In this document: in pieces, positions 1-18,489 of the stretch | Layout: the number at the start of each line of letters is the position of its first letter | How positions within the stretch are numbered: position 1 is the stretch's first letter | Source of the DNA: Chrysemys picta bellii | Taxonomy: Eukaryota; Chordata; Testudines; Emydidae | Direction of reading: 5' to 3' | Assembly: GCF_011386835.1 (NCBI RefSeq) | Contig: NC_088796.1 | Span: 85,705,968-85,769,967 of the forward strand | DNA: 64,000 nt | Made by a program: the position numbers and the translations under genes | The notes under the pieces: generated by a model | Databases searched by the model: none | Told to the model about the DNA's origin: nothing | The model's input: the letters and a program-made list of their open reading frames with translations, nothing else

Positions 1-420
1 TTTATATAGAAGGCCACCTTAAGGGGAGATGGACCTCAGCTCCATATGTGACAAGATCAACTTATGTCCCCAGGTGGAGAAAATAGTGAAGGGCATGTGA
101 CTGATCAGGCCCAGGATATATAAAACAGAGGCCTGTGGAAAAGGCTAAGAATGCCAAACTCCAAGCAAGAAGGCCTGGGAGTTACTGCCGAGAGAGCAGT
201 AAAATGGGAGGCGCTGTGCTCAGTTTAGCCCTGGGACAGAAGTGTCTGTGAACTGTGAAGGGAAGACAGATCCATGGGGACAAGGGGCTGGGCTGAGCCT
301 TAGACTGGGATGAAGACTTTTTTGTTGTGAGTTCTGGTTGGTTTATGCCACCTTGTTGGCATGATTTAATAAATTGAATCCTAGATTGAGAACCTTGTTT
401 TGATACCATTGGATCGGGGG
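1..420 (+). other. LTR-like segment (TATA box and polyadenylation signal)
   Basis: A TATA-like ATATATAAAA lies at about 115-124 and an AATAAA at 368-373, roughly 250 bases apart. This is the spacing of U3-R-U5 signals in a retroviral LTR. The sequence between is not AT-rich like its surroundings. I see no coding capacity beside it and cannot define the ends because the window begins inside the segment. It may equally be an unrelated repeat. It sits in the intron upstream of the first visible CNTNAP exon. Confidence 0.3.
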
Positions 421-849
421 CTGCCGAGGTTAAGATGCCCCATGGAAAGAGAAACTGACACCATGTACAACAAAGCCACCCCAGGCCATGAGGGGGCACT
501 TGGGAAGCAGCAACCACATCCACATAGAAACAAAACCAGACTATCAGGATAGAAGGCAAAATGGAGTAAACTAGACCAAAGAGCCTCTTCATCTATAGGC
601 TAAATACTGCACACCCTACTCATGCTGATAGTTTCATGGAAGTCAGTTGGACTAGTTCTGTAAGGCTTGGCAGGATATTCAATTTTCAATAAAAGTACAG
701 CTTTATAAAGTAATAGTAATAATGTGCACTTAAACATGGTAAGGATCTGACTTTAGATGAAACACAAAGCTTCTGACTTCAGTGGGACCAGCATGTCGCT
801 CTTATATACAGTAGTAGCATTGGGGGACCTCTGGGTATGTTAGAAATGT

Positions 850-1020
850 TAATATATTAAGCTTCACTACACCCCTCTGAGATAGGACAGTATTATCTCC
901 ATTTTATACCTGGGGAAACTGGGATGAGATTAAATATCTGGCTCATCATCACACAGGAAATCTGAGGCATCTTAGAGAACAATAGATCTCCTGATTACCA
1001 GTTCTTTGTTTTAGCTAAAC
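850..1020 (-). repeat. MIR-like SINE fragment
   Basis: The + strand reads like the reverse complement of the MIR core: 'attatctccattttatac', then a GGGGAAACTGGG block, then a tract with 'cacacaggaaatctgaggc'. It is degraded, as expected for this ancient amniote tRNA-derived SINE. No tRNA head is visible. Confidence 0.5.
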
Positions 1021-1704
1021 TCATCTGTAAGAGATGGGTAAATTTTGTGCCATGCCAGGCAAAGTTTTGTCTTGCCTCCCCCAGCCCCAACACACACCCG
1101 CAGGAGACATCTACAGAAAACTATATTCTTTTTGCCAATTGATCTGCACTAAAAACTGTAAATTGTTTCGCACTTGAAGCTATTTGGTTTTGTTTACTTT
1201 TTTCCCTTCACTTTGATCCCTGCTGGAGTTTCACACATAGAGTATGTGATACAGCACTTAAAAGTATCAACAGAGGAGCTGTTACAAATAAAAAAAGAAT
1301 GATGTTCTGACACAAATATTAGACAGCTCCAATGACTTTTTACAACTAAGAAGTTGTTGTGAAGGAGTCCTTTTTTATTAGCTTTGTAGCGTTCAAAACT
1401 ACTAACTTGACTGTCATGTTTTTATTTTTCTTCTGGTCTTTTTATATTTTATTTTAAAATTGGTAAGATAAAAGATGATTTGTTAATGAATGTTCTCTTT
1501 AATGAATCTCTGAAATCTTGAAAACAAAGTATTATTTGCAGTATGGATATGGGTGTTATTTTATTTATAGCAAACAGGGCTGCCTTTCTTCTGCTTTTTC
1601 TTTAGTCCTTGTGGAGGTTCAAGTCTTACCATCTCAAATAAAATGCTAAATATAGTCGATTTCCTTATTCCATGATGTTAGTTTCAGCTTACTAAACAGA
1701 GACT

Positions 1705-1783
1705 GTGGGCCAGATCCTCAGATATTGTAGACTGAAGTATCTCTTTTGCCACACCAATTTGCCGCAGCAGAGGATCTGGCACT
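1705..1783. repeat. Ancient palindromic repeat fragment
   Basis: The ends are complementary: 'gggccagatcctcag' at the left and 'gcagaggatctggc' at the right. Similar 'GATCCTCAG...CTGAGGATC' pieces with central 'tcaatgg' motifs recur in this window, for example at 55610-55680. It looks like an old, self-complementary MITE. The family is not named here. Confidence 0.4.
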
Positions 1784-4863
<3,080 letters not shown>

Positions 4864-4979
4864 TAGATTGTAAAAAATTAGCACTTTGTAATGCTGAATT
4901 CAAATGAGAGAGAACGTATTTTCCCCTAATATTTTTCCATATTAGGCAACAGTATCATTGAATTGTATTCGGTTAGAAC

Positions 4980-5865
4980 TAGGTTGACCAGATGTCCCGA
5001 TATTTCCTTGTTTGTCCCGCGTCCTGACTGATGTGCGTTCGGGACACTGGACAAACAAGGAAATGCTCTGGAGCCCAGAAGTGCTCGTGCCCACCCTCCC
5101 GCCCCGACTCCACCCCCCCTCCATCCATTGGCTCCCTCCCCAAATCCCCGTCTCTTCCCCAGGCTCACTATTCCTCCTCCCTCCACAAGCGCTGGAGGGA
5201 GGCCCTGGAGATGCAGGGGAAGCATGGGGCCGGGGTGAGTGAGAGTCCGGCCTGGCCCCAGTGCAGGCAGGACTCAGTCGGGTGGTAGGGAGAGTAGGGG
5301 GGCAGCCTGCGGGGCCAGGCGGCGGCTGTTCTCCCCCCCGGGCAGCGGGATTCAGGAGCAGCCGCTGCTGCAGCTCCCACTGCCGCGGGGAGAGGAAGCA
5401 GCCGATGGCCAAGCTCTGCAGCTGCGGCTCTGGCACCCGAGCCCAGGCCTGCTGCGTGGACCCAGCAGCGCGGACGCTGCGCCCAGGCCCTGGCCAGTCG
5501 CGTCTGGGCAGCTGCCCAGCTGGTGCAATCCCGCGGCGGCCCCGGGGCGGAGGCATCGGCAGCCCAGGCCCGTTCGTTCCCCTGTGGGACCCGAGCGGGA
5601 TGGGGGGGCTGGGGCCTGCTGCCCCCACTCCGGGGCCACCGCGGGATAGCACCAGCTGGGCAGCAGCCAAGATGCGACTGGCCAGGGGCTGGGCGCAGCA
5701 TGCGCTGCTAGGTCCCTGCAGCAGGCCCGGGCTCGGGGGGTTTGGGCCCGGGCATCAGAGCCGCAGCCGCCGAGCTTGGCCATCGGCCGTTTCCTTCCCC
5801 CGCGGCAGTGGGAGCTGCAGCAGCGGCTGCTCCCGATATTTGACTTGGGTGATCTGGTCACCCTA
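4980..5865. mobile_element. GC-rich non-autonomous hAT-type fold-back element
   Basis: An 8-bp target-site duplication GTTAGAAC lies at 4972-4979 and 5866-5873. Terminal inverted repeats are TAGGTTGACCAGAT at the left and its near-perfect complement (one mismatch) at the right. The interior is very GC- and CpG-rich against an AT-rich intron. It contains a long imperfect palindrome: about 5355-5575 pairs with about 5605-5833, sharing for example GCAGCCGCTGCTGCAGCTCC. Overlapping ORFs on both strands are by-products of this palindrome and show no transposase. An 8-bp duplication is the hAT hallmark; superfamily assignment is inferred from it. Confidence 0.75.
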
Positions 5866-6104
5866 GTTAGAACGGTGTGATTTGGTATAAAGTACAATGA
5901 TGTAATAGCCTAGAAAGCCATGAAATACAGAAAACTTCAATAATATGCTCTTCTTAAGCATTTCAGAGCAGAACCTCAGAAGCAATAATGACATTCTTGT
6001 GGTATGTTGATGTTCCAAGCTCAAGATGCTGATACTTCAGAACAAATGGTATAATGAGGTAGAAGTTACACATCTATATAGGAAAGCATTTGGATGAATA
6101 CTAA

Positions 6105-6382
6105 GGCTATGTCTACACTACACAGCTTTTAGCGACACAGCTACAGACATGCCGCTAAAAGGCGCGCAGAGTAGCCGCTGTTTGTCGGCAGGAGAGAGCT
6201 GTCCTGCTGACAAAAAACTTCCACCCCCAAGGAGTGGTGTTAGCATTATCTCTCCTGCCAACAAAGCACTGTTCACACTAGCCCTTGTCATCAACAAAAC
6301 TTTTGTCTTTTGGGGCATGTGCTTTTTTAACAGCTCTGAATGACAAAAGTTCTGTCTTTCACTTGCCAGTGTAGACACAGCC
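6105..6382. mobile_element. MITE with TAA target duplication
   Basis: TAA flanks both ends (6102-6104 and 6383-6385). Terminal inverted repeats are GGCTATGTCTACACT and the complement of AGTGTAGACACAGCC, differing at one base. No coding capacity. A 3-bp TAA duplication suggests the PIF/Harbinger superfamily. The same 'GTCTACACT' terminus recurs at 7986-8231, 31851-32148, 58619-58902 and 60508-60805. Confidence 0.75.
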
Positions 6383-6768
6383 TAAATAGGAGAAATTCAG
6401 CCACCCCTTCACACACAGAATCTATACAATTCAGCTGGAGATCATAAGACTCTTTATCTCTTGTTATAAATACTTATATTCATACACACCTATTTCATGC
6501 CTACCCCCACCCATCACAATCTTCATAACTCCCCCGCACACATACTGAGTTTGGTATACGTCCATATTATTCACATAATGACTTGTGACTAGTGAAGCCA
6601 GAGGGAAGAATGTTAGTAGTGGAAGATCAATGCTGAACTGGACACAGTTTTGACACAGAGTGGCTCTTTATTTAAAATAATAATAATAATAAGAATGCCA
6701 CTATTTTGCAGGATTAAAAAAACAATATTTCTTCAATTCTGCCACAATCATCACATACACCCAGTAAG

Positions 6769-7241
6769 CAGTGGCTGATTAGCCATTGGCCCAATGAGGC
6801 CTGTGCCCAGGGGCTCTGGCCAATTGGGGCCTGTGCCCCCAACCTGCTCCGCCCACCCAGTGTTCCTACTGAGGTGTGGGGTCAGAGTTCAGGGGCTTGC
6901 GTCGCTCCCCCTGTCTGTCCGGTGCTCCAGCCAGGGAGAGGGTCAGCGCATGGGTGCTTGCCCCACTCTGCCTGCCTGGTGCTCCAGCCACACCCCGTGC
7001 CACGACTCCGCTCACCGGCTGGAGCGCCAGGCAGGCAGAGCGAGGCAAGCCCCTATGCCATGACCCTGCTCCTTGGCTGAAGCATGGGGTGGATAGAGCA
7101 GGGCAAGCCCCTGTGCCCTGACCCCATTTCCCCATCAGGAGCTCTGGGGGATGGGGCAGAGGGGACTGCAGGCAGAACGGGTGGGGAGGGACCCCCACTT
7201 GCTCTGCCCCAGGAGCCCCACAAAACCCTAATCAGCCCCTG
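6769..7241. mobile_element. Non-autonomous hAT-type element
   Basis: An 8-bp direct repeat CCAGTAAG flanks it (6761-6768 and 7242-7249). The left end is CAGTGGCTGATTAG; the right end CTAATCAGCCCCTG is nearly its complement. The interior is GC-rich with repeated 'GGTGCTCCAGCCA' motifs, the later ones inverted ('GGCTGGAGCGCCAGGCAGGC'), so it also folds back partly. ORFs on both strands are low-complexity and not protein-like. Confidence 0.7.
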
Positions 7242-7985
7242 CCAGTAAGCAGACCAGTTCCATATTGTAAAAAACCTAGTTAATCAGGGTTGCTTGTACA
7301 TCTGACAGAGTTCTGTGTTTGCATTGAGGACAAGATTGCTCGATCTTATTGCTCCTTTGGTCACAGAATTGGTTCTTGGAGAAAAAATAAGGGAGTCTCT
7401 TTCTTTGAGTTTTGGTCTATACTATTCTGACAGTGTCGTGTTTGTTAACAGCAGAGATTGATTAACTGTGACTTTTGAGTGGCTGCATTCCTTTCATTCT
7501 GAGAGGTCTGATAAGATAGTCCCTGTGGAAGGGATTTACCTTCACAATCATTTTAATATGAAACAGTCTTGAAACACCTGTCTTCTTGTGCCATATACCA
7601 TTTTTAAGCAGAACTGGCCATTAACTTCAAAGTGGAGTTCTGCTTAGACATTGATTTCAGGATATGGCTCCTTTTAATTACAAGGCAGACATTATGATAG
7701 CTCTTTTTTTTTAACTTCGCTGTTTGTTTTGCTTCATGCAAGGTACTCAACAGAAGCCAAATTTTGTGCCGATTAACATTAAATGCAACCCCATAGATTT
7801 CAATGGGATTCCATGTATGAGGTGTAAGTCCATGCAAAGTTGGTCAAAGTGGATCTAAAGGTATTTTAAAAAGTGAAAAACTCTGATACCTTGATTCCAT
7901 CTACATCCTAAAGAGTTTAAAAACCTCTAGTGTTTTGTTTTAAATAGAGTTTGAAGTTTCTCAGTTTCCCTTTGCCCAGCTCTAA

Positions 7986-8231
7986 AGGCTTTTCTACACT
8001 GGCAATTTACAGCGCTGCAACTTTCTGGCTCGGGGTGTGAAAAACATCCCTCTGAGTGCAGCAAGTTTCAGTGCTGTATAGCGCCACTGTAGACAGTGCA
8101 CCAGCGCTAATTGCTATGCCCCTCGTTTACGTGGGGGTTTTAAGGCGCTGTGAGAGCTGTGCCATGACCACACAAGGCCCGTTAAAGCACTATTGCGGCA
8201 TCCTTTAGCATTGCCAGTGTAGACTAGCCCT
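7986..8231. mobile_element. MITE with TAA target duplication
   Basis: TAA flanks both ends (7983-7985 and 8232-8234). Termini are AGGCTTTTCTACACTGGCAA and the complement of TTGCCAGTGTAGACTAGCCCT. Internal 'cagcgctg'/'gcgctgt' motifs are repeated in opposite orientation. No coding capacity. Probable PIF/Harbinger-like MITE by target-site length. Confidence 0.7.
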
Positions 8232-8415
8232 TAATATCATTGCTTTCCCCCTAGAACCCAAATCAGACCCCATGGATGTCAGTAGGAACCTTTTAATTGT
8301 CTTAGATTCTGGTCTAGGTCTTTAGTCCTTTAATCAAATCCCCAGTAATATAAATGGTTGGCAATTGTTTGATTAGGGATTACTAGTTTTAATTTGATTT
8401 TATTACTATAAATTC

Positions 8416-8473
8416 TGTGTGTGTCTGTGGAGATAGATATATCTATCTATCTATCTATCTCCACACACACACA
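8416..8473. repeat. ATCT microsatellite inside a TG/CA hairpin
   Basis: A (ATCT)n tract at about 8440-8460 is bracketed by 'tgtgtgtctgtggagatag' on the left and 'ctatctccacacacacaca' on the right. These arms are complementary, so the whole block can form a stem-loop. Confidence 0.85.
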
Positions 8474-8744
8474 TTTGTGGGCTTTGAGAAAAGCTTAAAA
8501 GAAAACAAATCTTTTCACAGAAAATCTTAAAATTTTCTTACCAGTTCTAATGTTAATTTATATTCTATTTCTGATCTTAGTCATGCTAAAAGTAACCTTT
8601 TTTGACATACCGAAGTGTTGGCTTGAACAAAATTAGTAGTTTCTCTTAAAGCAGCATATTAAAAGAACCACTATATATATATCTTGCTGTCAAAATAACT
8701 GTAATTGTTTATGGAACCATAACCTTCTAGGGGCTGTCCCAAAT

Positions 8745-8830
8745 TCACATAATAGTCCAGATAGGCAGAGAATATAAATTGGTGTAGCTCATATACTTCA
8801 GTGGAATTACATTGATTTATGTAAGCAGAA
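8745..8830. repeat. Ancient palindromic repeat remnant
   Basis: Contains 'aattggtgtagctcat', 'cttcagtggaattaca' and 'ttgatttatgtaa', resembling the old self-complementary repeat also suspected at 1705-1783 and 55610-55680. Strongly decayed; weak call. Confidence 0.3.
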
Positions 8831-9481
8831 ACTCTAGCCTACTATCATTCATTGGTGCCTAGGTTTGCAGTGGAAGCTTACGTGAGTAGATACATGTGGC
8901 CATCCAGTTTCTATTGACTATGCATCTCATGGGACTGCAGAGGGAGTTACTCTACCAAAGGTCGATATTAACATAAGTTATGCTCATGAAAGGTGTCCGG
9001 TAATGCTGTTTACAGAGAGCAGTATACTAGGAATTTACACTTTGGTGTATCAGGAACTGACATAGCTATTTTTTTGGCATAAAATTATCCCCTTAGTCCA
9101 AACTACACCTCTTTTTGTAGTTCCAATGTCTGTAAAAAGGAAGTCATAAGGAGTTAAGTACTCCTGGGAACAAAGTCAGAATCTTGCTGTGTTTAACTCA
9201 AGCATTTCAGTTCAAGACAAGAATCATGTGAGTTACTTTTTGGAAATAAGACTGTGCAGAAATGTATGTTATAGCCCAAAGATAAGAAGTAAACTTTGGA
9301 CACTTTACCAGGTGTTAGTTAGAATAGACTAGTACTTTCCGTTACTAGTACTTTTCCGTGCTCTGTGAGCCAAAAATCTGTCTTTTAATATCAGTGGGAG
9401 TTTCATCAACTTATCAGAAAATAGATTTTAGCCTACTGAGGGTGTAACTTGTTTTTTGGGGAAAAAAATCAATGGTACTGG

Positions 9482-9717
9482 CAGGGCCGGCTCCAGGCAC
9501 CAGCTTACCAAGCAGGTGCTTAGGGCGGCCACTTCGGAGAGGTGCGGCATGTCCAGCTGTTTGGCGGCAATTCAGCGGACGGTTCCTTACTCCTGCTCGT
9601 AGCGAAGGACCTCCCGCCGAATTGCCGCCGCAGATCGTGATCGCAATCATGGCTTTTTTGTTTGTTTGTTTGTTTGTTTGGCTGCTTGGCGTGGCCAAAA
9701 CCCTGGAGCCGGCTCTG
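9482..9717. mobile_element. hAT MITE, CAGGGCCGGCTCCAGG family, copy 1
   Basis: Flanked by near-identical 8-bp repeats GGTACTGG (9474-9481) and GGTATTGG (9718-9725). Ends are CAGGGCCGGCTCCAGG and CCTGGAGCCGGCTCTG, inverted repeats with the hAT-type CAGGG start. It is clearly homologous over most of its length to 26096-26324. It carries an internal (TTTG)n tract where the other copy has poly-T. No transposase. Confidence 0.85.
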
Positions 9718-10086
9718 GGTATTGGTAACTAAAATGTAAAGGTATCAATGACAGCCAATTAGCATGTTGGCAGGAAATGATTTTTATTCACATTAAAACT
9801 AAAGAAACTAGCACAATCACTGTTTCCCAACTAGTATACTTGCTTTGAGGACATAACTTCAGTATTCATGCTTTAAACAAACTATTGTTCTCAATAGCTA
9901 ATGGTCTGAAAAGTGGACTTTTTTGAGGCCAGAATAGCTCCCTATTGCTGTGGAAGTCATTTGTCCACAAAACAAATAATTTTACCATCCCATCATAACC
10001 AGAAGAAGAGAATAATAGGACAGGTCTTTTGAGGAAATAACCCTTTCTAACATTTAATGAATTTCTTTTTATGACCAAGATTCTAA

Positions 10087-11611
<1,525 letters not shown>

Positions 11612-12305
11612 ACAAAATGGCAGATGAAATTCAATGTTAATAGGTGCAAAGTACTACATATTGGAAAAAAAATAATCCCAAATATGCATACAAAATGATG
11701 GTGTCTAAATTCGCTGTTACCACTCAAAAAAAAGGAGATCTTGGAGTTATTGTAGATAGTTCTCTGAAAACATCCACTCAATGCAGAGCAGCAGTCAAAA
11801 AAGGTAACGGAATGTTAAGAACCATTTGGAAAGGGATAGATAATAAAATAGAAAATATCATAATGACACTATATGAATCCTTTGTATTCTCACACCTTGA
11901 GTACTGCTTGCCGTTCTGGTTACCGAGTCTCAAAAAAGGTATATTGGAATTGGAAAAGGTGCAGACTAGGGCAACAAAAATGGTTAGGAGAATGGAACAG
12001 CTTCCATACGAGGAGAGATTAAAGACTGTTCATTTTAGAAAAGAGATGACTATGCGAGAATATGATAGAGGTCTATAAAATCATGAATAGTGTGGAGAAA
12101 ATGAATAGCAAAGTGTTATTTATCCCTTTACATAACACAAGAACTAGAGGTCACCCAATGAAATCAATAGGCAGCTGGGTTAAAACAAACATGTTCTTCA
12201 CACAACACAGAGTCAACCTGTGGAACGCATTGCCAGGGGTTGTTGTGAAGAGCAAAAAATATAACTGGGTTCATAAAAGAATGAGAAAAGTTCATGGAGG
12301 AACTT
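11612..12305 (+). mobile_element. Decayed LINE (CR1/L2-like) reverse-transcriptase 3' fragment
   Basis: The + strand encodes pieces typical of the C-terminal part of CR1/L2-group LINE ORF2: 'KWQMKFNVNRCKVLHI', 'KKGDLGVIVDSSLKTSTQC', 'FSHLEYCLPFW', 'LEKVQTRATKMVRRMEQLPYE', 'YKIMNSVEKM' and 'NLWNALPG'. Frames shift at about 11665 and 12060, so it is dead. The catalytic FADD region and the endonuclease are absent; it is a 5'-truncated copy. The same motifs occur intact in the CR1 ORF at 61082-63931, but wording differences make a different subfamily likely. Confidence 0.8.
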
Positions 12306-12824
12306 AAGAAGTGCAACTTCTTTTCTGAATTGTTTGTTACTTGATACAAATGAAACTCTTCCTTGTAAGGCATTAATTTTGTCCTCCAGAAGAGGCACAT
12401 ACTGATAATGCATCCCTGATAACTCATGCCACTGTAAAATTGGTAGATTGGTGACCAGTATTTTTCACTGTTTCAATACCTGTTTATGCCTTTATTCCCA
12501 ATGCCAGTCAATGTCACTGTTCAGCAATTCACTTATGGGCTTTGAGTGAGAGATTTGTAATTCATTTAGCCAAATAGTTTCTCACCTGCATAAATGTCTT
12601 TAGACCCATCTCATATTGTGAGGTAAGCAGGTCAAAAATGGTTTTATTTTTATCTGAATAAGCAGCCTGTATTGCTTTCTTCAAATTAGGTCTAACATAT
12701 GGATAACTTCTGTTATAACAGCATTTACATTTTTTTTTAGTTACAGGGTAAGATGTCTTAATTATTATTATGTGAAAAATTTGCTGGTTCCTTTCATTTT
12801 AGATCCTTGGGTCAAATGGAAACA

Positions 12825-12998
12825 TATCTCATAGAACTGGAAGGGACCTTGAAAGGTCATTGAGTCCAGCCCCCTGCCTTCACTAGCAGGACCAAGTACT
12901 GATTTTGCCCCAGCTCCCTAGGTGGCCCCCTCAAGGTTTGAACTCACAATCCTGGGTTTAGCAGGGCAATGCTCAAACCACTGAGCTATCCCTCCCTG
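12825..12998 (-). mobile_element. tRNA-derived SINE with CR1-like 3' tail
   Basis: Read on the - strand, the element begins with a tRNA-like head. The pol III A box GGATAGCTCAGTGG lies at about 12979-12992 and the B box GTGAGTTCAAACC at about 12935-12947, separated by 'TTTGAGCATTGCCCTGC'. A body follows, then a tail (12825-12885) reading GTCCCTTCCAGTTCTATGAG, which matches the 3' end of CR1 LINEs such as the one at 60992. This head-plus-CR1-tail design is the known turtle (tortoise pol III/Cry) SINE, mobilised in trans by a CR1 LINE. Confidence 0.85.
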
Positions 12999-15289
12999 CC
13001 TCCCTCCCAAGACAGTAAACTGCAGTACCTTGCAATCCCTAAAAGATTTTTGCAATTACTCTTCGGAGCAGAAGTCGTACAAAGTGGCATTTGCTTAAAT
13101 TTATAATATCCAAACGGTATAGTAAAAGTTTGATGCAATACAAATGGTTTATTAGAGCTTGACGAAACTAACTTTACTTGCCCAAATGTTTTCCCCACAT
13201 CTGATACAGTGAATGTTTGTACTTCAGAAAATTTTGTTGACACTCATTAATTGCCTTTAGCTAATGTCTATGTTTTGTGGCTTTAATTAAATCATATGTA
13301 TCAATGTGAATCTGTAATTTATTTTGTTTTACAGTTAATTCAGTCTGTAGGATACTGTATCTTTTCAACAACTCCCAGCTTATTCATATGATCAGGTTGA
13401 TTTTTTTATTATTATTTTCTGTTAAGTTAAATAACATTTTTCTTTGGGGAGGGATAACCAGACTTTTTATTTGTCTATTTTTATTATCTGTACAATCTGT
13501 CATTACTTTCTGAGCTTGTATAGGCTAGTGAAAACATCTAGTTAACAGTGGACATCAATGGTTTAAGAATGGCATTAGCGGAGTCAATCCTTATTAATGT
13601 ATCAACTTATTTGCATAATAACTGCCATAATTAACTATGAGTCATCTTCTTGTGTATTAAAATTGTAATCTCAGAGTAGAAACATTATCCTTTATTTGTT
13701 TGTAAAGTACATACACTTTGGATGGTATATAAATAACAAGCATTCAAATTAATGTTTCACAAAAATATTTGATACATTATTGTAGTATATAACATTAGAA
13801 AGTCATAAAACCAGTGTATAGGTAACAGATATCTTTCAGGATACTATAAAGTTTAATTCATACTTAAGGCCTTTGTTTGTATTTGTTTCTCATATGTATT
13901 GATTAGGATTGCTGACGAAATTTCAACTAAAGTTTTCCTCCAAATTTCTAAAAAACCCTAATAACTTTGTAAAAATAATTAATAATTAATAATAATTAAC
14001 ACCAGCTCTTGTTATAAGTAATTCATTAGCTAAAACCCACATCTCTCCCATTCTGCTTTATGAACACTTAAAATCAACCTTTTCCACTAAAGCTCCAAAA
14101 TTCTTCAAAGGAGGAAGTAAATATGTTCTTAGAATCATAAAAAAAAGAAAAAAAAAAGACTTTTGAGAAAAATTGGATATAGGATTTGAACTAAAAATAA
14201 ATTTGGAAATACATAAGAATTGCAGACAATATTGGACTTGTATGGTACTTACTGTCTTTGCTTTTTAAAGGAAGCTAATTCTAGATGCATGTTAGACCAG
14301 CAATTATTAACAATGGGCAAGTATTGTTCTCACAGGGATTGTAGATTGCCTCATCTCTCTGAATACCATAGTGAATAAGATTTTAGCTGTCAGGAGACAT
14401 ACCATACAGAAACAATAGAAATCAAATATGAGACCACAAAGAAAGATTTGTAAGTAAGATCAAAGGACTAAAACCACAGTAGTCAGGTTTCTCTTAGGGT
14501 TTTCTTTTTCATCTCTCTCTCTTTTTTCAGCTCTAGCTGAGAATGCTAAAGACTGTATGTATCTGTTAAAATCCTGGCAGCAGTGACAACTGAATATTTA
14601 TGTTGATATAAAAGACTGCTGAGTGAAGGCTTGCAGTAACTAAATATTTAGATGGATCCACTGACAGAAACAAAGGGCTGAGTTCTAATAGTGCTCTTTG
14701 CTTGATAAGCCCACTAAAGTCAATGGTATTTACATATATGGAAAAAATACAGTATTGGACATTAAAATAGTGGTTATATTCCACTTAAAAAGCTTAGTAG
14801 CAAGAAAGTAAGACTGTCATGATAATGGAAAATAGACAGAAAGCCCAAGTCATGGATGTAACCTAGCTCCTCTCACTGCACTATCTGGGCTGTAGAGGGA
14901 GAAGCTGTTTTAGGCACTTTTGTACCTTTCCTATTCTGGGGCTGGTTGGGAACCACTTCAGCTCCTAGCACAAGTTAGAGCAGCCTCAGAACTACCCTTA
15001 CTTTGACCTGGATGCCTGTAGCCCCAAAGAGCTCATTCTGTCAGCCAGGAATAGCCAGAGGCACTCTAGCCTCCTTTTGCCAGGGAAAGCACCTTTGCAT
15101 GCCCTTTGTACCTGAGGAATTCCTCCGGGGCCAGATTCTCTGCCTTTATGGCTCTTTGCACCATATAATCTGTTCAGTGCTCCACATAAAGATCACCTCT
15201 GCTCCAAAGAGTTTACAGTCTTAAAGACAAACATAGAAAAGTCAGAACACAGAGAAATCTAAAGAAGAGAAGAGTAAATTATCTATCTA
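12999..15289. other. Intronic sequence, nothing recognised
   Basis: AT-rich intron with A- and T-homopolymer stretches (for example 14136-14160). Short ORFs on both strands have no recognisable domain. Confidence 0.6.
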
Positions 15290-15535
15290 TAGTGTGTATA
15301 TGACCCCCACACCTGAGGACCTCACCGTCTTTTATGTATTCATACCCACAACACCTTTGCAAGGTAAGGCAGTACTCCCCCTATTTTATAGTTGGGGAAC
15401 CGAGGCACTGAGAATCTAAGTGACTTGTTCAAAATCACACAGGAAGTCTGCAGCAGAGCAGAGAATCCAATTTGGATCTGCCAGCTCCCCGGCTGGGGCC
15501 CTAACCACTGGACTATACTCTCTGTCCTCACATAG
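15290..15535 (-). repeat. MIR SINE
   Basis: The + strand carries the reverse complement of a near-complete MIR: 'cccctattttatagttgggg', 'accgaggcactgagaatc', 'taagtgacttgttcaaaatc' and 'cacacaggaagtctgcag', then the head region 'ccctaaccactggactatac'. One of the clearest MIR copies in the window. Confidence 0.8.
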
Positions 15536-15547
15536 AGGTGTTGTGTA

Positions 15548-15573
15548 TTGTTGTTGTTGTTGTTGTTGTTGTT
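15548..15573. repeat. (TTG)n microsatellite
   Basis: About eight tandem TTG units followed by a short poly-T. Confidence 0.9.
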
Positions 15574-15785
15574 TTTTAAATCTAATGCCCATATATTCCT
15601 CTTCTGTGAATTAATACAACATACCTTTGCTTGGTATCTTTTGTTCTGTGAAATCTTTTCCTTTGATAAAAAGCTTCAAGAATTTGTTGTAATTACTTGA
15701 CAAAAACAAAAACCAAGATATACATTCAGAGTTACTTATAAATATTTGCACATGCATAGACCATAATGGAATGTTTGGGCTGTAA

Positions 15786-18264
<2,479 letters not shown>

Positions 18265-18489
18265 AGATTTCTGCCTATTTTGGAGCTGGCACCTCAGTGG
18301 TGTACAATTTTCAAGAATATTACAGCTTAGCTAAAAATTCCAGTTCTCATGCTTCTTCTTTCTACGCTGACATGACTCTGATCAGGGAGGTAATATCATT
18401 TACCTTTCGGACAACACGGACTCCAAGCTTACTGTTTTATGTGAGCTCCTTCTACCAGGAGTATCTCTCAGTTATTCTTGCCAAAAATG
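18265..18489 (+). CDS. CNTNAP4: CNTNAP4-like exon: start of laminin-G domain 4
   Basis: Acceptor AG at 18263-18264, donor GTGAGT at 18490. Phase 1 at both ends. The translation starts (E)ISAYFGAGTSVVYNF, passes a possible N-glycosylation site (AKNSSS) and ends YLSVILAKN, the first half of the fourth laminin-G domain. The reading frame stays open upstream of the acceptor to about 18226, but that stretch is intronic because only the 18265 start restores the phase to the EGF exon. The leftover G joins GA of the next exon to give glycine. Confidence 0.9.

Noticed and set aside
4926..5897. Overlapping Pro/Arg/Gly-rich ORFs of up to 242 codons on both strands
   Set aside because: They are by-products of the GC-rich palindromic hAT element; the same peptide pieces appear on both strands and match no protein family.
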